Counted from the stretch's first letter, positions 40,808-50,144 are shown. The stretch: DNA of 64,000 nt from JAGPDB01 sp046331265 (GCA_046331265.1 JAXLRE010000005.1:60120-124119); one strand, 5' to 3'. Notes: generated by a model from the sequence alone, not told the origin. Program-made: numbers and translations.

Positions 40808-40834
40808 AGCGTAGGCGAAGATCACAAAGAGACA

Positions 40835-40873
40835 GCCCTGCCTTGTTTTAGTGGAGAATAAACAAGACAGGGC
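40835..40873 (-). terminator. Terminator-like hairpin after the GH114 gene
   Basis: GCCCTGCCTTGTTTTA pairs with AACAAGACAGGGC around a short loop, with one mismatch. On the minus strand it follows the stop of the GH114 gene by about 70 bases. No long T run follows, so termination strength is uncertain. Confidence 0.5.
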
Positions 40874-40939
40874 ATGAATTAGTGGAGTCCGAACGTATCG
40901 GTTTTGCACCCCACTTCATCACCGCACAGGGCGTGCGAT

Positions 40940-42286
40940 CTATTTAGTTGTTCCAGTTGGCACCGAAGTGCCGGTTATACAGTCAAAGAAATATCCTCCT
41001 CCTAGTTCGAGAGGGTATCCCATTGAAGACAACGAATATTTTGCAGCATTTGAACAAGTTGTTGTTTGTGAAGCACCTCCAGAAACTTTTGGATACTCTG
41101 CATTAAATACTGCTTTACCAGCTTTAATAAAAGGAGCTAACGTATCGCATTCTGAATATTGATTACATTCTTCATTTAAATGCCAGTCAAATGCGCTGAC
41201 CAATGTTGCATTGATTGATTCAACTCCGTTTTTCATTCCGACAGACAAACCTCGAGCATGAGCTTGTCTTGCAACTTCTAAATACCATGCCTGATCGTTA
41301 GCAACACTTTCAGGAAAACCTGTGTTATTACCAACATGATTATTCTGATCCGGTTCTACACCATCACAACCGATTTGTTTTGCAAGATCGAATCTTGCCC
41401 ACATAATCGGCGCAAACTTTGACCATGAAGTCGACCTTGTGTCTAACCACTTTTCGCTCCATTGAGTTCCATCACTAGCTTCAGCAACTGTTCCTTGAAC
41501 AGAAGTCGGAATTAATGAATAGTCTGGCCTGTTGTATTCTGCGGCACCTGTGTCTACGTAACAAATAACGACTTTTCCTTTTGCTTTAAGCCTGGAGATC
41601 ACCCCGGCATTTTGACCAACTGGTACACTTACGTTTCCAAAACCTGCAACGTTATATGTTCGAGCTGTATCTACAGCATCAAATAAATCAATGTCGTACA
41701 TTGTCGCTGAAATATTCTCATTTACTCTTCCATTTATCTGCCAATACCAAGTTGTTAATGGCTTTGGCGTCCAAACACCGCCAGTATTATTTGGCAAGGT
41801 TGTAGTAACCGGAACTGTTGTAGTTGCTGTAGGTTTTGTAGTTGTCGTTGTTGGTGCTGTTGTTACTAGTGTCGAAGAAGTGCTTGTAGTTAACACAGAA
41901 CTCGATGCAGTGAAAGTTATTGTACTTGTTCGAGCTAATCTCGCGCCTGAGGCATCTCTTGCAACTACTCTTGCAAGATAAGTCATTGGATAAACAGTTT
42001 TACTAATAGATGTCGCTGACGTTCGGATTATATAGTCAGGACCTTCAAAGTATGGATCGTCAGTTGAAGTCAACAACAATTTGTAATTTGTTGCACCACT
42101 ATAAGCAGTCCATGAAAAATTAATCGATGTTGAGACAGTCGAATTATTTGTTGGAGAAATTATCGCAAAAATGTTGTTCGTAGACACTAAAGCATTGGCA
42201 GGTATTAAGAGCGCTAATAAACTCATCGCCACAAGAGCGATGATTAGTCGAGTCTTCATGACATTTTTCGAGGCATACTTATTCAT
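40940..42286 (-). CDS. Secreted GH114-type endo-alpha-1,4-polygalactosaminidase-like protein
   Basis: A 448-residue secreted protein. The signal peptide (TRLIIALVAMSLLALLIPAN) is followed by a fibronectin-III-like or similar beta domain (residues 38-125), a Thr/Pro linker (about 130-165), and a GH114 TIM-barrel: LTTWYWQINGRVNENISATM, KAKGKVVICYVDTGAAEYNR with the conserved CY-x-D/S-x-G-x-x-E, DLAKQIGCDGVEPDQNNHVG, GLSVGMKNG, and AFDWHLNEECNQYSECDTLA. GH114 enzymes cleave alpha-1,4-galactosaminan, a biofilm or exopolymer component, so release of an environmental or own polysaccharide is likely. The start is ATG 42286. Confidence 0.85.
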   Translation of the reverse strand: MNKYASKNVMKTRLIIALVAMSLLALLIPANALVSTNNIFAIISPTNNSTVSTSINFSWTAYSGATNYKLLLTSTDDPYFEGPDYIIRTSATSISKTVYPMTYLARVVARDASGARLARTSTITFTASSSVLTTSTSSTLVTTAPTTTTTKPTATTTVPVTTTLPNNTGGVWTPKPLTTWYWQINGRVNENISATMYDIDLFDAVDTARTYNVAGFGNVSVPVGQNAGVISRLKAKGKVVICYVDTGAAEYNRPDYSLIPTSVQGTVAEASDGTQWSEKWLDTRSTSWSKFAPIMWARFDLAKQIGCDGVEPDQNNHVGNNTGFPESVANDQAWYLEVARQAHARGLSVGMKNGVESINATLVSAFDWHLNEECNQYSECDTLAPFIKAGKAVFNAEYPKVSGGASQTTTCSNAAKYSLSSMGYPLELGGGYFFDCITGTSVPTGTTK

Positions 42287-42446
42287 ATTCACATCCAGGG
42301 CAGGGACTATATGTAGATAATGCCATTACCTGATTAAATGCGCAATATGCGTTAAATAATAGTTTTTATCACTCTTTCGCGTTATTCTTCTATAAATTTT
42401 CAACAATTTTAGCTAAATTTAGTTTTTACGCATTAATCTATACTGC

Positions 42447-43133
42447 GTGGGTTTACAGAATTTTGAAAGACGATTAGAACGCCTGGTAGAAGGCGCTTTT
42501 TCTAGAACATTTGCTTCACAAATTCAACCTATCGAGATCGGTCGATCCGTAATACGCAGACTAGAGACACAACGCACAATTACGACAGAAGGAACATCGA
42601 TTCCAAATAAGATAGTCGTACACTTAGCAAAAGAAGATGTTGAGCGCCTTGGAACAATCGTTAATAATCTTGCAGATGAACTATGCGCACTAGTTAGAGA
42701 CCATGCAAACGGTGAAAATTATCGATTAGTTGGACCAATTGATATAACCATAGTCATAGATAAATCAGTCGAAACAGGCCAACTAAAAATTCAAACAGCA
42801 TTTGACCAAGGACGAGGTGCAAATAAAGGAATGCTTGTTTCAAAAAATGGCACTAGATATACACTAAAAAATGACGTAACCACATTGGGTCGTTTAACAA
42901 CATGCGATGTTGCACTTTCAGATCCTCAATGTTCAAGGGTGCATGCAGAAATATTAAAAACAGCAGAAGGCTATGAATTAGTAGATAAAGGTTCTACAAA
43001 CGGAACAAAAGTCAACGGCAAAAAAATAGAACGACATAATCTTGTACTTGGTGATGAAATACAATTTGGAAATTCTATATTCATTTTTCAAGCAGATGAC
43101 CAGGTGAACTCCGATCAAACATCTGCACAGTAA
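42447..43133 (+). CDS. fhaA: FhaA: DUF3662 plus FHA-domain protein
   Basis: A 228-residue protein. Residues 1-115 are the DUF3662 domain (GLQNFERRLERLVEGAFSRT) that marks FhaA, and 140-220 a phosphothreonine-binding FHA domain: TTLGRLTTCDVALSDPQCSR-VHAEI and STNGTKVNGKKI. FhaA binds phosphorylated PknB substrates and helps coordinate peptidoglycan synthesis at poles or septa. The central Gln/Asp-rich linker of mycobacterial FhaA is absent, so the protein is short. The start GTG follows TAATCT by seven bases, suggesting a leaderless message at the head of the cluster. Confidence 0.93.
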   Translation: MGLQNFERRLERLVEGAFSRTFASQIQPIEIGRSVIRRLETQRTITTEGTSIPNKIVVHLAKEDVERLGTIVNNLADELCALVRDHANGENYRLVGPIDITIVIDKSVETGQLKIQTAFDQGRGANKGMLVSKNGTRYTLKNDVTTLGRLTTCDVALSDPQCSRVHAEILKTAEGYELVDKGSTNGTKVNGKKIERHNLVLGDEIQFGNSIFIFQADDQVNSDQTSAQ

Positions 43134-43172
43134 ATCCGAATAACCTATATAGATACAACAAAGGGTTATTAA

Positions 43173-43637
43173 GTGAGCGAATCATTACTTCAATTACTCA
43201 ACTATTTTTTAATAGCTGGAATATACTTTTTTCTTTTTCTAGTTACACGTGTAGCTGTAAGAGAACTTAAACCTCAGCCTGTTGTAATCGTCGGCGAATC
43301 TGGCGAATCACAAAAGAAAAAAGAAACAAGCTCTAAACAGAAATCAGGACTATCGCTGCTTGGTTTGAGTCCTGAAAATATCGCTGGCGAACGCTTTGAG
43401 ATAGATCAAGAATCTACAGTAGGCCGCGCACCAGGGTGCACAATCGTATTAACACACGACACCTTCATTTCTCAAGTACATGTTCGGTTATCGAAACTTG
43501 GGAGAAACCTATTTATCGAAGACCTAAAATCCACAAATGGAACAGAAGTCAACGGTAAAAAAATTACTGAACTAACTAGATTAAAAAAAGGTGATCGAGT
43601 AACTATAGGCAGAAGCATCTTCGAGGTCATTAAATGA
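43173..43637 (+). CDS. fhaB: FhaB: membrane-anchored FHA protein
   Basis: A 154-residue protein with an N-terminal membrane helix (LLNYFLIAGIYFFLFLVTRV), a Lys/Ser-rich linker and a C-terminal FHA domain: STVGRAPGCTIVLTHDTFIS-QVHVRL and STNGTEVNGKKITELTRL. FhaB (FipA-like) is a PknB target and binding partner in cell division. Its layout and place between fhaA and the phosphatase match mycobacteria. GTG 43173 has an AAAGGG ribosome binding site; the stop overlaps the phosphatase start by four bases (ATGA). Confidence 0.93.
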   Translation: MSESLLQLLNYFLIAGIYFFLFLVTRVAVRELKPQPVVIVGESGESQKKKETSSKQKSGLSLLGLSPENIAGERFEIDQESTVGRAPGCTIVLTHDTFISQVHVRLSKLGRNLFIEDLKSTNGTEVNGKKITELTRLKKGDRVTIGRSIFEVIK

Positions 43638-44869
43638 AAGTCGATGTAGCTGCTTTTAGTGATACCGGTTTAGTAAGAGAAGGTAACGAAGATTCATTTC
43701 TTGTCGATAAAGATCTTTTTATTTTTGCTGTGGCTGATGGAATGGGTGGTCACGTAGCAGGAGAAATTGCATCAGCTACAGCTGTCGAAGCGTTGCGTGC
43801 TTCCACCGCGAATGGCATTGCAATTGAAGAAGCTATCCATATTGCCCATGATCAAATAAAACAAAAATCAAATTCAGAAGAAAAACTAAACGGAATGGGT
43901 ACGACAATAACCGCACTTGGTTTTTCAAAAGAAAAAAAATTAGTTATTGCACATGTTGGAGATTCACGTGCATATGTTTTACATAAACAATTAAGCGATG
44001 ATGCCACTAATAGCGAAAACGAACTAGTACGTCTCACTAAAGATCACTCTTTGGTTGAGGAATTAGTTGACGCAGGACAAATCACTCAAGAAGAAGCTGA
44101 TGTTCATCCCAGAAGAAGTGTTATAACAAGAGCTTTGGGTATAGATGCCCAAATAGAAGTCGATGTTGAAGACATTGCTTTTCTAAAAGGTGACAGATTC
44201 CTACTTTGTTCTGATGGGCTAACTTCAATGGTTCGCGATGAAGAAATCCTTAGAGTACTGAAAGAAAATACTTCTCCAAGTGCAGCGGCAAAAGAACTTA
44301 TTACACGAGCAAACAAAGCCGGCGGTAACGACAATATAACTGTATTGATAATTGACGTATTAGATGCAGAAGTAAAAGCTCCAACCTTATCTAACGTCGC
44401 ACAATCGATCCCTTCTACAGAAAAAGAAGAAATTCGATACAGCAAAAAAGGTCGTTTACCTTTTTTAATTAGGATTATTCTTGCTTCATCAGTAGTGGTC
44501 GCGCTATTTGTTGGCGCATATTACACGGCAAACCATTTTGCCCATCAAGGATATTTTCTTGATCAAAAATCTGGTCAAGTCGTTTTGATGTCAGGGAAGT
44601 ACGGTGGCGTTTTATGGTGGAATCCAAAACTTGATACACAAACTGGTATCGAAGTTAAAGATCTTTCTTCTTCAGATAAATTATTAGTTGAAAGACACTC
44701 GACGTTTTCTTCCAGAAAAGAAGCATTAGATCAATTAGAAAAAATACGAAAACGTAAAGTTTCAAAAGAAAAAAGCACAAGCTCAACTACAACAACAATA
44801 TCTATACCGCCAACTTCGACAACTCCTATAACAATTTCTAATGGAACAGCAGTTTCATCACAGAACTAG
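43634..44869 (+). CDS. pstP: PstP: PP2C-type Ser/Thr phosphatase
   Basis: PstP removes phosphate from PknB and its targets. The 411-residue protein has a PP2C domain in residues 1-240 (GLVREGNEDSFLVDKD, FAVADGMGGHVAGEIASATA, IAHVGDSRAYVL, KDHSLVEELVDAGQ, LLCSDGLTSMV, KAGGNDNITVLIIDVL), with all metal-binding aspartates. A membrane helix near residues 275-297 follows, then an extracellular tail with a Ser/Thr-rich end. It overlaps fhaB by four bases and precedes rodA by eight. Confidence 0.96.
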   Translation: MKVDVAAFSDTGLVREGNEDSFLVDKDLFIFAVADGMGGHVAGEIASATAVEALRASTANGIAIEEAIHIAHDQIKQKSNSEEKLNGMGTTITALGFSKEKKLVIAHVGDSRAYVLHKQLSDDATNSENELVRLTKDHSLVEELVDAGQITQEEADVHPRRSVITRALGIDAQIEVDVEDIAFLKGDRFLLCSDGLTSMVRDEEILRVLKENTSPSAAAKELITRANKAGGNDNITVLIIDVLDAEVKAPTLSNVAQSIPSTEKEEIRYSKKGRLPFLIRIILASSVVVALFVGAYYTANHFAHQGYFLDQKSGQVVLMSGKYGGVLWWNPKLDTQTGIEVKDLSSSDKLLVERHSTFSSRKEALDQLEKIRKRKVSKEKSTSSTTTTISIPPTSTTPITISNGTAVSSQN

Positions 44870-44877
44870 GTTAGACA

Positions 44878-46245
44878 ATGACGGAAACCTACAAGATTCT
44901 TCCAAAATCAAAAATTAGAATTCGCACGCCTGAGCTACTTTTAAGCTCACTCGCAGTTTTAATAACTATTGGTGGATATTCATTGACCGCACTGGTAGAC
45001 AACAAATATCTACCGAAACAGCTGCCGAGCTTATTGATGGTCATGATCATTTTGATCATTGTCGCACATATTGCTGTGTGGGTTTGGGCACCAAGATCAG
45101 ACGCAACTCTCCTTCCATTAGCTGTGCTGCTAAACGGTATTGGGTTTGTTGTGATATCGCGTTTAAACAAAACAGAAGCACAAGCTCAAGCAATGTGGAC
45201 AGCACTAGGAATTGGCGCTTTCATACTTACATTAGTTGTAATTCGCAAAACAACCTCACTACATAGATACAGATACACATTCGCATTTTTAGGTTTAGTG
45301 GCCGTAATACTCCCAGCAATTCCGGGCGTAGGTTCTGAAATCAATGGAGCAAGACTTTGGATTCGTCTAGGTGCCTTTTCTTTTCAACCGGGAGAAGCTG
45401 CAAAAGTTTTCTTAACAATATTTATTGCATCATACCTAACTGATACACGCCAATTGCTTTCAAACTCTCGAAGGAAAATAGGCAAAATATTTTTCCCGGA
45501 CATCAAATATTTTGGGCCACTTCTAGTTGCATGGGGAACATCAATTCTCGTTATGGTTAGGCAGAAAGACCTTGGGTCTTCTCTATTATTTTTTGCAGTA
45601 TTTGCTGTCATGCTTTACATTGCAACAAATAGATTTAGCTATGTAATCACTGGCTTGGTTTTCTTTTCTGGTGCGGCGACAATTGCATACCATTTATTTG
45701 GGCATGTAAGGGTACGTGTAGAAACTTGGCTGAACCCTTGGGCATCTCCTCAGGACAAAGGTTTCCAATTACTTCAATCTCTTTTTTCATTCGGAACAGG
45801 TGGCATAAAAGGAACTGGGCTAGGTCTTGGAACACCCAATAAAATTCCAAATGCATCAACCGACTTCATATTTAGCGCAATTGGTGAAGAATTAGGTTTA
45901 CTCGGAACATTAAGTGTCGTAATAGCTTTGATACTTTTTGTTGCAAGCGGATATCGTATTGCAACAAGAGCTCAACGACCTTTCGCACAAATATTTGCAG
46001 CTGGTTTAACAACAATTATTGGAATACAAGCTTTCGTAATCATCGGAGGAGTAACTAGGGTTATACCGCTAACTGGTGTGACGCTTCCTTTTGTAAGTTA
46101 TGGCGGAAGTTCATTAGTCGCAAACTATGTTATTGCGGCATTACTTCTTAGAATTTCTGATGAAACAACAAAAGATAATTTAAAGACTGGAACGACTCTT
46201 GACACTTCAATGTCACCAAAAGAAAAAAGGTTGGCTGAAAAGTGA
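44878..46245 (+). CDS. rodA: RodA/FtsW-type peptidoglycan glycosyltransferase
   Basis: A 455-residue SEDS protein with about twelve membrane helices, which polymerises lipid II with a class B penicillin-binding protein. SEDS signatures are GARLWIRLGAFSFQPGEAAK, VMVRQKDLGSSLLFFAVFAV, NPWASPQDKGFQLLQSLFSF, NKIPNASTDFIFSAIGEELG, and TGVTLPFVSYGGSSLVANYV near the C-terminus. The first third has a longer hydrophobic head, typical of actinobacterial RodA/FtsW. It precedes pbpA with a four-base overlap (GTGA), as in mycobacteria. Confidence 0.95.
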   Translation: MTETYKILPKSKIRIRTPELLLSSLAVLITIGGYSLTALVDNKYLPKQLPSLLMVMIILIIVAHIAVWVWAPRSDATLLPLAVLLNGIGFVVISRLNKTEAQAQAMWTALGIGAFILTLVVIRKTTSLHRYRYTFAFLGLVAVILPAIPGVGSEINGARLWIRLGAFSFQPGEAAKVFLTIFIASYLTDTRQLLSNSRRKIGKIFFPDIKYFGPLLVAWGTSILVMVRQKDLGSSLLFFAVFAVMLYIATNRFSYVITGLVFFSGAATIAYHLFGHVRVRVETWLNPWASPQDKGFQLLQSLFSFGTGGIKGTGLGLGTPNKIPNASTDFIFSAIGEELGLLGTLSVVIALILFVASGYRIATRAQRPFAQIFAAGLTTIIGIQAFVIIGGVTRVIPLTGVTLPFVSYGGSSLVANYVIAALLLRISDETTKDNLKTGTTLDTSMSPKEKRLAEK

Positions 46246-47726
46246 GTGACTTAGTTGTACCTATTAGACGTGTTGCAAAATTTGTTTTTGTATTATTTTT
46301 TGTCTTAGTAGGGCAACTGACTTATCTGCAAATATACAAAGCAGATAGTTTAAAAAATAATCCAAATAATGTTCGTACGATCATTAACGAGTTTGGTAAA
46401 CCACGAGGTGACATTGTCACAATCGACAATCAAGTTGTTGCTTATTCAAAACCAATTAATGACGAGCTTAAATATCAGCGCTACTACCCTAAAGGCGATC
46501 TGTACGGGCACATTACTGGTTTCCAATCATTTCTTGTAGGAAATACAGGAGTCGAAAGTTCTTACAATAAATACTTAACAGGCAAAAAAGGAGAAGAAGC
46601 TAATGTCCCTCGTGTCGTTTTGACTATACGAGATGACATCCAAGCCCTTTTAAAGGAAGAGCTCAAGGGAGTAAACGGAGCCATTGTCGTAATGGAGGCT
46701 TCAACTGGGGGAATTGTCGGCATGTATTCAAACCCATCTTACGACCCAACGCCATACGCCGTTCACGATAGCTCTAGCGCGCAAAAAGCTTATACCGCAC
46801 TTGTAAATGATAAAAACAAACCATCAGTTTCACGAGCTTTTTCAGAAAGATATCCGCCAGGATCTACATTCAAGATTGTGACTGCAGCTTCAGCAATTGA
46901 TTTAGGCATTGCCGATGCTGAGCGAGAATTTCCTCAAGCTTTTTCATTTACTCCGCCACTCACTGACAAAGAAATAAAAAACTTTGGAGGAGGAGCATGT
47001 GGAGGAACTTTGCAAAGATCATTTAGACAAAGTTGTAATGTTACTTTTTCAAAACTTGGAAATGAAATGGAAAACCGTTTTGTCGATGAAATGAAAAAAT
47101 TTGGTTTTGGTGGAAAACTGGTTGGTGATTTAAATACAGGAACAAAACCACCTTTAGACATTCCAGGAGCTGTAGGTGGAACTGCACCTAACGAAAATTC
47201 TTATAAATCAGCTGCCCCTGATTTTGCTTTTGCTGGAATTGGTCAAGGCAAAGTTTCTGCTAGTCCTTTAAGCGTTGCATTATTTACCTCATCTATAGCC
47301 AACCAAGGAACAATCCCAACGCCACATGTAGTTGATCACGTTGAAGACGGTAAAGGTAACGTTCTGAAAAGGATCGGACTCGAACCTTGGAAACAAAATG
47401 TAATTTCACCAGATACGGCTTTAAGCGTTAAGGATTTTATGGTCGACGTTGTTCTCCGAGGTACTGGAACAAAAGCACAATTGAAAGATGTGAAAGTGGC
47501 TGGTAAAACAGGTACTGCACAAGCTAACTGTGCTGATGGAAGCACTAATTGTCCTCCACATGCATGGTTTACTTCTTTCGCACCGGCAGATTCTCCTCAA
47601 TATATTGTTACAGTTTTTATACAAGAAGCATCCGGAAAAGCACTTTCGACACAAGCTGCAACAGGTGGAGCACTCGCTGCACCAATTGCTAAGTCCGTGT
47701 ACCAAAAATTGCTCGGAGTGCGTTAG
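46242..47726 (+). CDS. pbpA: PbpA: class B penicillin-binding protein
   Basis: A 494-residue transpeptidase, the partner of RodA. An N-terminal membrane helix (VAKFVFVLFFVLVGQLTYLQ) leads to a dimerisation domain and the transpeptidase domain. The SxxK motif is in YPPGSTFKIVTAASAID, the SxN motif in FRQSCNVTFSKLG, and the KTG motif in VAGKTGTAQANC. The start GTG overlaps rodA by four bases. In mycobacteria pknA normally follows pbpA; here pknB follows directly. Confidence 0.96.
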   Translation: MSDLVVPIRRVAKFVFVLFFVLVGQLTYLQIYKADSLKNNPNNVRTIINEFGKPRGDIVTIDNQVVAYSKPINDELKYQRYYPKGDLYGHITGFQSFLVGNTGVESSYNKYLTGKKGEEANVPRVVLTIRDDIQALLKEELKGVNGAIVVMEASTGGIVGMYSNPSYDPTPYAVHDSSSAQKAYTALVNDKNKPSVSRAFSERYPPGSTFKIVTAASAIDLGIADAEREFPQAFSFTPPLTDKEIKNFGGGACGGTLQRSFRQSCNVTFSKLGNEMENRFVDEMKKFGFGGKLVGDLNTGTKPPLDIPGAVGGTAPNENSYKSAAPDFAFAGIGQGKVSASPLSVALFTSSIANQGTIPTPHVVDHVEDGKGNVLKRIGLEPWKQNVISPDTALSVKDFMVDVVLRGTGTKAQLKDVKVAGKTGTAQANCADGSTNCPPHAWFTSFAPADSPQYIVTVFIQEASGKALSTQAATGGALAAPIAKSVYQKLLGVR

Positions 47727-47735
47727 AGTATCGCA

Positions 47736-49682
47736 ATGGCAGAGAACGTATCAAAGACCATTCTTCATGACAGATATGAACTTGAGTCACTAATTGCACG
47801 TGGTGGTATGGCTGAAGTTTATGTTGCTCATGATAATCAATTAAATCGAAAAGTCGCCGTTAAGATTTTGTTTCCAGAATACGCCCGTGAAGAAAGCTTC
47901 GTTGAGCGCTTTCGCCGAGAAGCACAAGCTGCCGCGAATTTAAACCATCCAAATATTGTCGCAATCCATGACTGGGGTCAATCAGAAGGAACTTATTTCA
48001 TTGTTATGGAATATGTTAAAGGTTCTTCGTTACGTGACATTCTTAAAGAACAAGGCACTTTAGACTCTGACGAAATTGCAGAATATGCAACAGATGTCGC
48101 TTCTGCTCTCGCTTATGCTCACCAAAATGGTGTCGTACACCGAGATATCAAACCAGGAAATATTTTGATAACAAATTCAGGACAAGTTAAAGTTACAGAC
48201 TTTGGTATTGCGCGTGCAGGCACTTCTGAATCATTGACTCAGACTGGTTCAGTAATGGGTACAGCAACATATTTTTCACCGGAACAAGCTCAGGGTTATA
48301 ACGTTGATGGAAGAAGTGATATTTATTCACTTGGTATTGTCATGTATGAACTTGCAACTGGAGCTGCACCATTTACTGCAGATACACCAATCGCCGTTGC
48401 ATTTAAACATGTAAGCGAAAAACTCGTACCCCCAAGCGTTCGAAACCCTGATATTGCCAGCGATTTTGAAAAAATTATTTGTAAATGTCTAGAAAAAGAT
48501 CCGGATAAAAGATATTCAAACGCTAATGATGTACATGATGACTGCATAAGATTTTTACGTAGACGCCCTGTTCTTGCCGGAAGTGGTTTTACACCAGAAG
48601 ATCAAAATGCAACTGTCATGAATGCAGCAATTGTTAATGATGAACCTATAACTCAAGCAGTGGGTGCTGTTGGAGCTACTGGTGTAGTTGATGCAGTTGG
48701 AGCTACAAAAACACTCGAAGGTTCGCCGACCCCTGCCGCTAATGCTTATGCATTTGAAGAGAGACAACGAAAAGGTCCAAAAGTTGCAGTTATTGCAGTC
48801 TTTTCTCTCTTACTTTTGACATTGATAGGTTTACTTTTGGCTTCTGCTTTATCTAACGATAAGCAGTCGGGTCCTAAAACTTTGCCAAATGTAGTCGGTA
48901 AGACCAAAGAAGAAGCTCGTAAACAATTAACAAATATGGGATTCGAAGTTAAAGTCGAATTAAAAGTTAACGAAAAAGTCGATGCTGGCAAAGTATATGC
49001 TCAGGACCCAGAAGCAGGAACAAAATTAAGAGAAGGTAATACTGTAACTATTAGTGTCAGTGCTGGAATTGGAGAATCTAAAGTCCCTGACGTTTCTGGC
49101 ATGTCTATTAATGATGCGAGTTTGAAACTTGAAGAAGCAGGTTTCACTACTGTCCCTAAAGAAGAAGAAAGCGACACAGTAGAGAAAGACAAAGTAACAA
49201 GAACAAAACCAAAAGCAGGAACAAAATTAAAGCGCGGCTCCGATGTTGAGGTCTACGTCTCGTTAGGTCCTTCGACTAAGGCAGTGTTAAATGTTGTTGG
49301 TTTAGATTCAACTACTGCTGCAGCGCAGCTAGGACAAGAAGACTTCCAAGTGGTGACTCAGCAAGAAGCTAGCGATAGCGTACCTGTCGGCAAGGTTATT
49401 CGCACAGATCCTGTTGCCAATACAATGGTCCCAAGAAATTCGACCGTAACAATTTATGTATCATCAGGACCTGCAGAAGTTAGTGTTCCAGATGTTGTTG
49501 GAATGACAAAAACACAAGCTACAAATACATTACAAAATGCAGGCTTTGGCGTTATCATCACTTCTACCGCTTCATCTCTTTCTGACAAGGATAAAGTACT
49601 TCAGCAATCACCTAGCGCTGGAACTAAAGCATTAAAAGGTTCAAGTGTCACAATAAAAATTGGCGACGGATCTTTACCTTAA
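47736..49682 (+). CDS. pknB: PknB: Ser/Thr protein kinase with four PASTA domains
   Basis: A 648-residue transmembrane kinase that senses muropeptides and controls peptidoglycan synthesis. The kinase domain occupies about residues 14-275: Gly loop IARGGMAEVYV, Lys43, catalytic HRDIKPGN with Asp137, DFG at 155-157, and an activation loop with Thr168 and Thr170. A membrane helix lies near residues 348-372, then four PASTA repeats fill 380-648 (for example SKVPDVSGMSINDASLKLEE and SVPDVVGMTKTQATNTLQNA). It starts ten bases after pbpA and is the only kinase in the cluster. Confidence 0.97.
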   Translation: MAENVSKTILHDRYELESLIARGGMAEVYVAHDNQLNRKVAVKILFPEYAREESFVERFRREAQAAANLNHPNIVAIHDWGQSEGTYFIVMEYVKGSSLRDILKEQGTLDSDEIAEYATDVASALAYAHQNGVVHRDIKPGNILITNSGQVKVTDFGIARAGTSESLTQTGSVMGTATYFSPEQAQGYNVDGRSDIYSLGIVMYELATGAAPFTADTPIAVAFKHVSEKLVPPSVRNPDIASDFEKIICKCLEKDPDKRYSNANDVHDDCIRFLRRRPVLAGSGFTPEDQNATVMNAAIVNDEPITQAVGAVGATGVVDAVGATKTLEGSPTPAANAYAFEERQRKGPKVAVIAVFSLLLLTLIGLLLASALSNDKQSGPKTLPNVVGKTKEEARKQLTNMGFEVKVELKVNEKVDAGKVYAQDPEAGTKLREGNTVTISVSAGIGESKVPDVSGMSINDASLKLEEAGFTTVPKEEESDTVEKDKVTRTKPKAGTKLKRGSDVEVYVSLGPSTKAVLNVVGLDSTTAAAQLGQEDFQVVTQQEASDSVPVGKVIRTDPVANTMVPRNSTVTIYVSSGPAEVSVPDVVGMTKTQATNTLQNAGFGVIITSTASSLSDKDKVLQQSPSAGTKALKGSSVTIKIGDGSLP

Positions 49683-49719
49683 TGCTGTTAAGTCCACAAT
49701 GTACACACTATTAAGAAGC

Positions 49720-49731
49720 TAAAATACTTTT
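49720..49731 (+). promoter_or_regulatory. Leaderless -10 element of crgA
   Basis: TAAAAT-ACTTTT-ATG places the predicted transcription start on the crgA start codon, showing that crgA can be transcribed independently of pknB. Confidence 0.6.
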
Positions 49732-50007
49732 ATGCCAAAATCGCAATCACCTAGAACAAAGAAGAAAACAAGCAAGAAAAAGACTGGATCGAATCAGTCG
49801 CACGAAGTACTTACGCAAGATCCTAAATTCGACAAGCCCACTCCTCTATATGTTCCTGTTGCAGCAATAGCTTCTATCGTTGCTGGTTTAATAGTGATCG
49901 TTTTAAACTTTTTATCAGTACTTCCTCAAGCACCACAGCCTCAATACAATATTGTGTCTCTAGCTTTGATGTCTTTTGGCTTCATAATTTCCACCCAAAT
50001 TCGCTAG
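49732..50007 (+). CDS. crgA: CrgA-like cell division protein
   Basis: A 91-residue protein with a very basic start (KSQSPRTKKKTSKKKTGSNQ), then two membrane helices (YVPVAAIASIVAGLIVIVLN and IVSLALMSFGFIISTQIR) separated by a short periplasmic loop ending PQYNIVSLA. This is the CrgA layout, including the MPKSxxR-type start and the N-Y/I-x-x-x-A-F/L motif. CrgA recruits penicillin-binding proteins and FtsZ-ring factors to the septum and is restricted to actinobacteria. It follows pknB as in mycobacteria. Confidence 0.87.
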   Translation: MPKSQSPRTKKKTSKKKTGSNQSHEVLTQDPKFDKPTPLYVPVAAIASIVAGLIVIVLNFLSVLPQAPQPQYNIVSLALMSFGFIISTQIR

Positions 50008-50039
50008 CTGGAACCTCCAGTAAATTACATTCATGTAAT

Positions 50040-50138
50040 TTACCCACAAAGTTTTCCACTCTCTGTGGATAACTGATTCTTAACTCAAGAGATTCGTCTC
50101 CTATCCACTAGTAGTTGTGGATAAAACTGTGGGAAAGT
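50040..50138. promoter_or_regulatory. Cluster of DnaA boxes
   Basis: Within about 100 bases there are two perfect boxes TGTGGATAA (50064-50072 and 50116-50124) and several near matches: TTACCCACA (50040), TTTTCCACT, CTATCCACT, TGTGGGAAA and TGTGGTTAA. This is the densest set in the window. It lies between crgA and a convergent small gene. Confidence 0.6.
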
Positions 50139-50144
50139 CTGTGG

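Noticed and set aside
42293..42446. Divergent switch point at 42.3-42.45 kb as a replication origin
   Set aside because: Genes do diverge here, but no DnaA box is visible; it is more simply a divergent promoter region.
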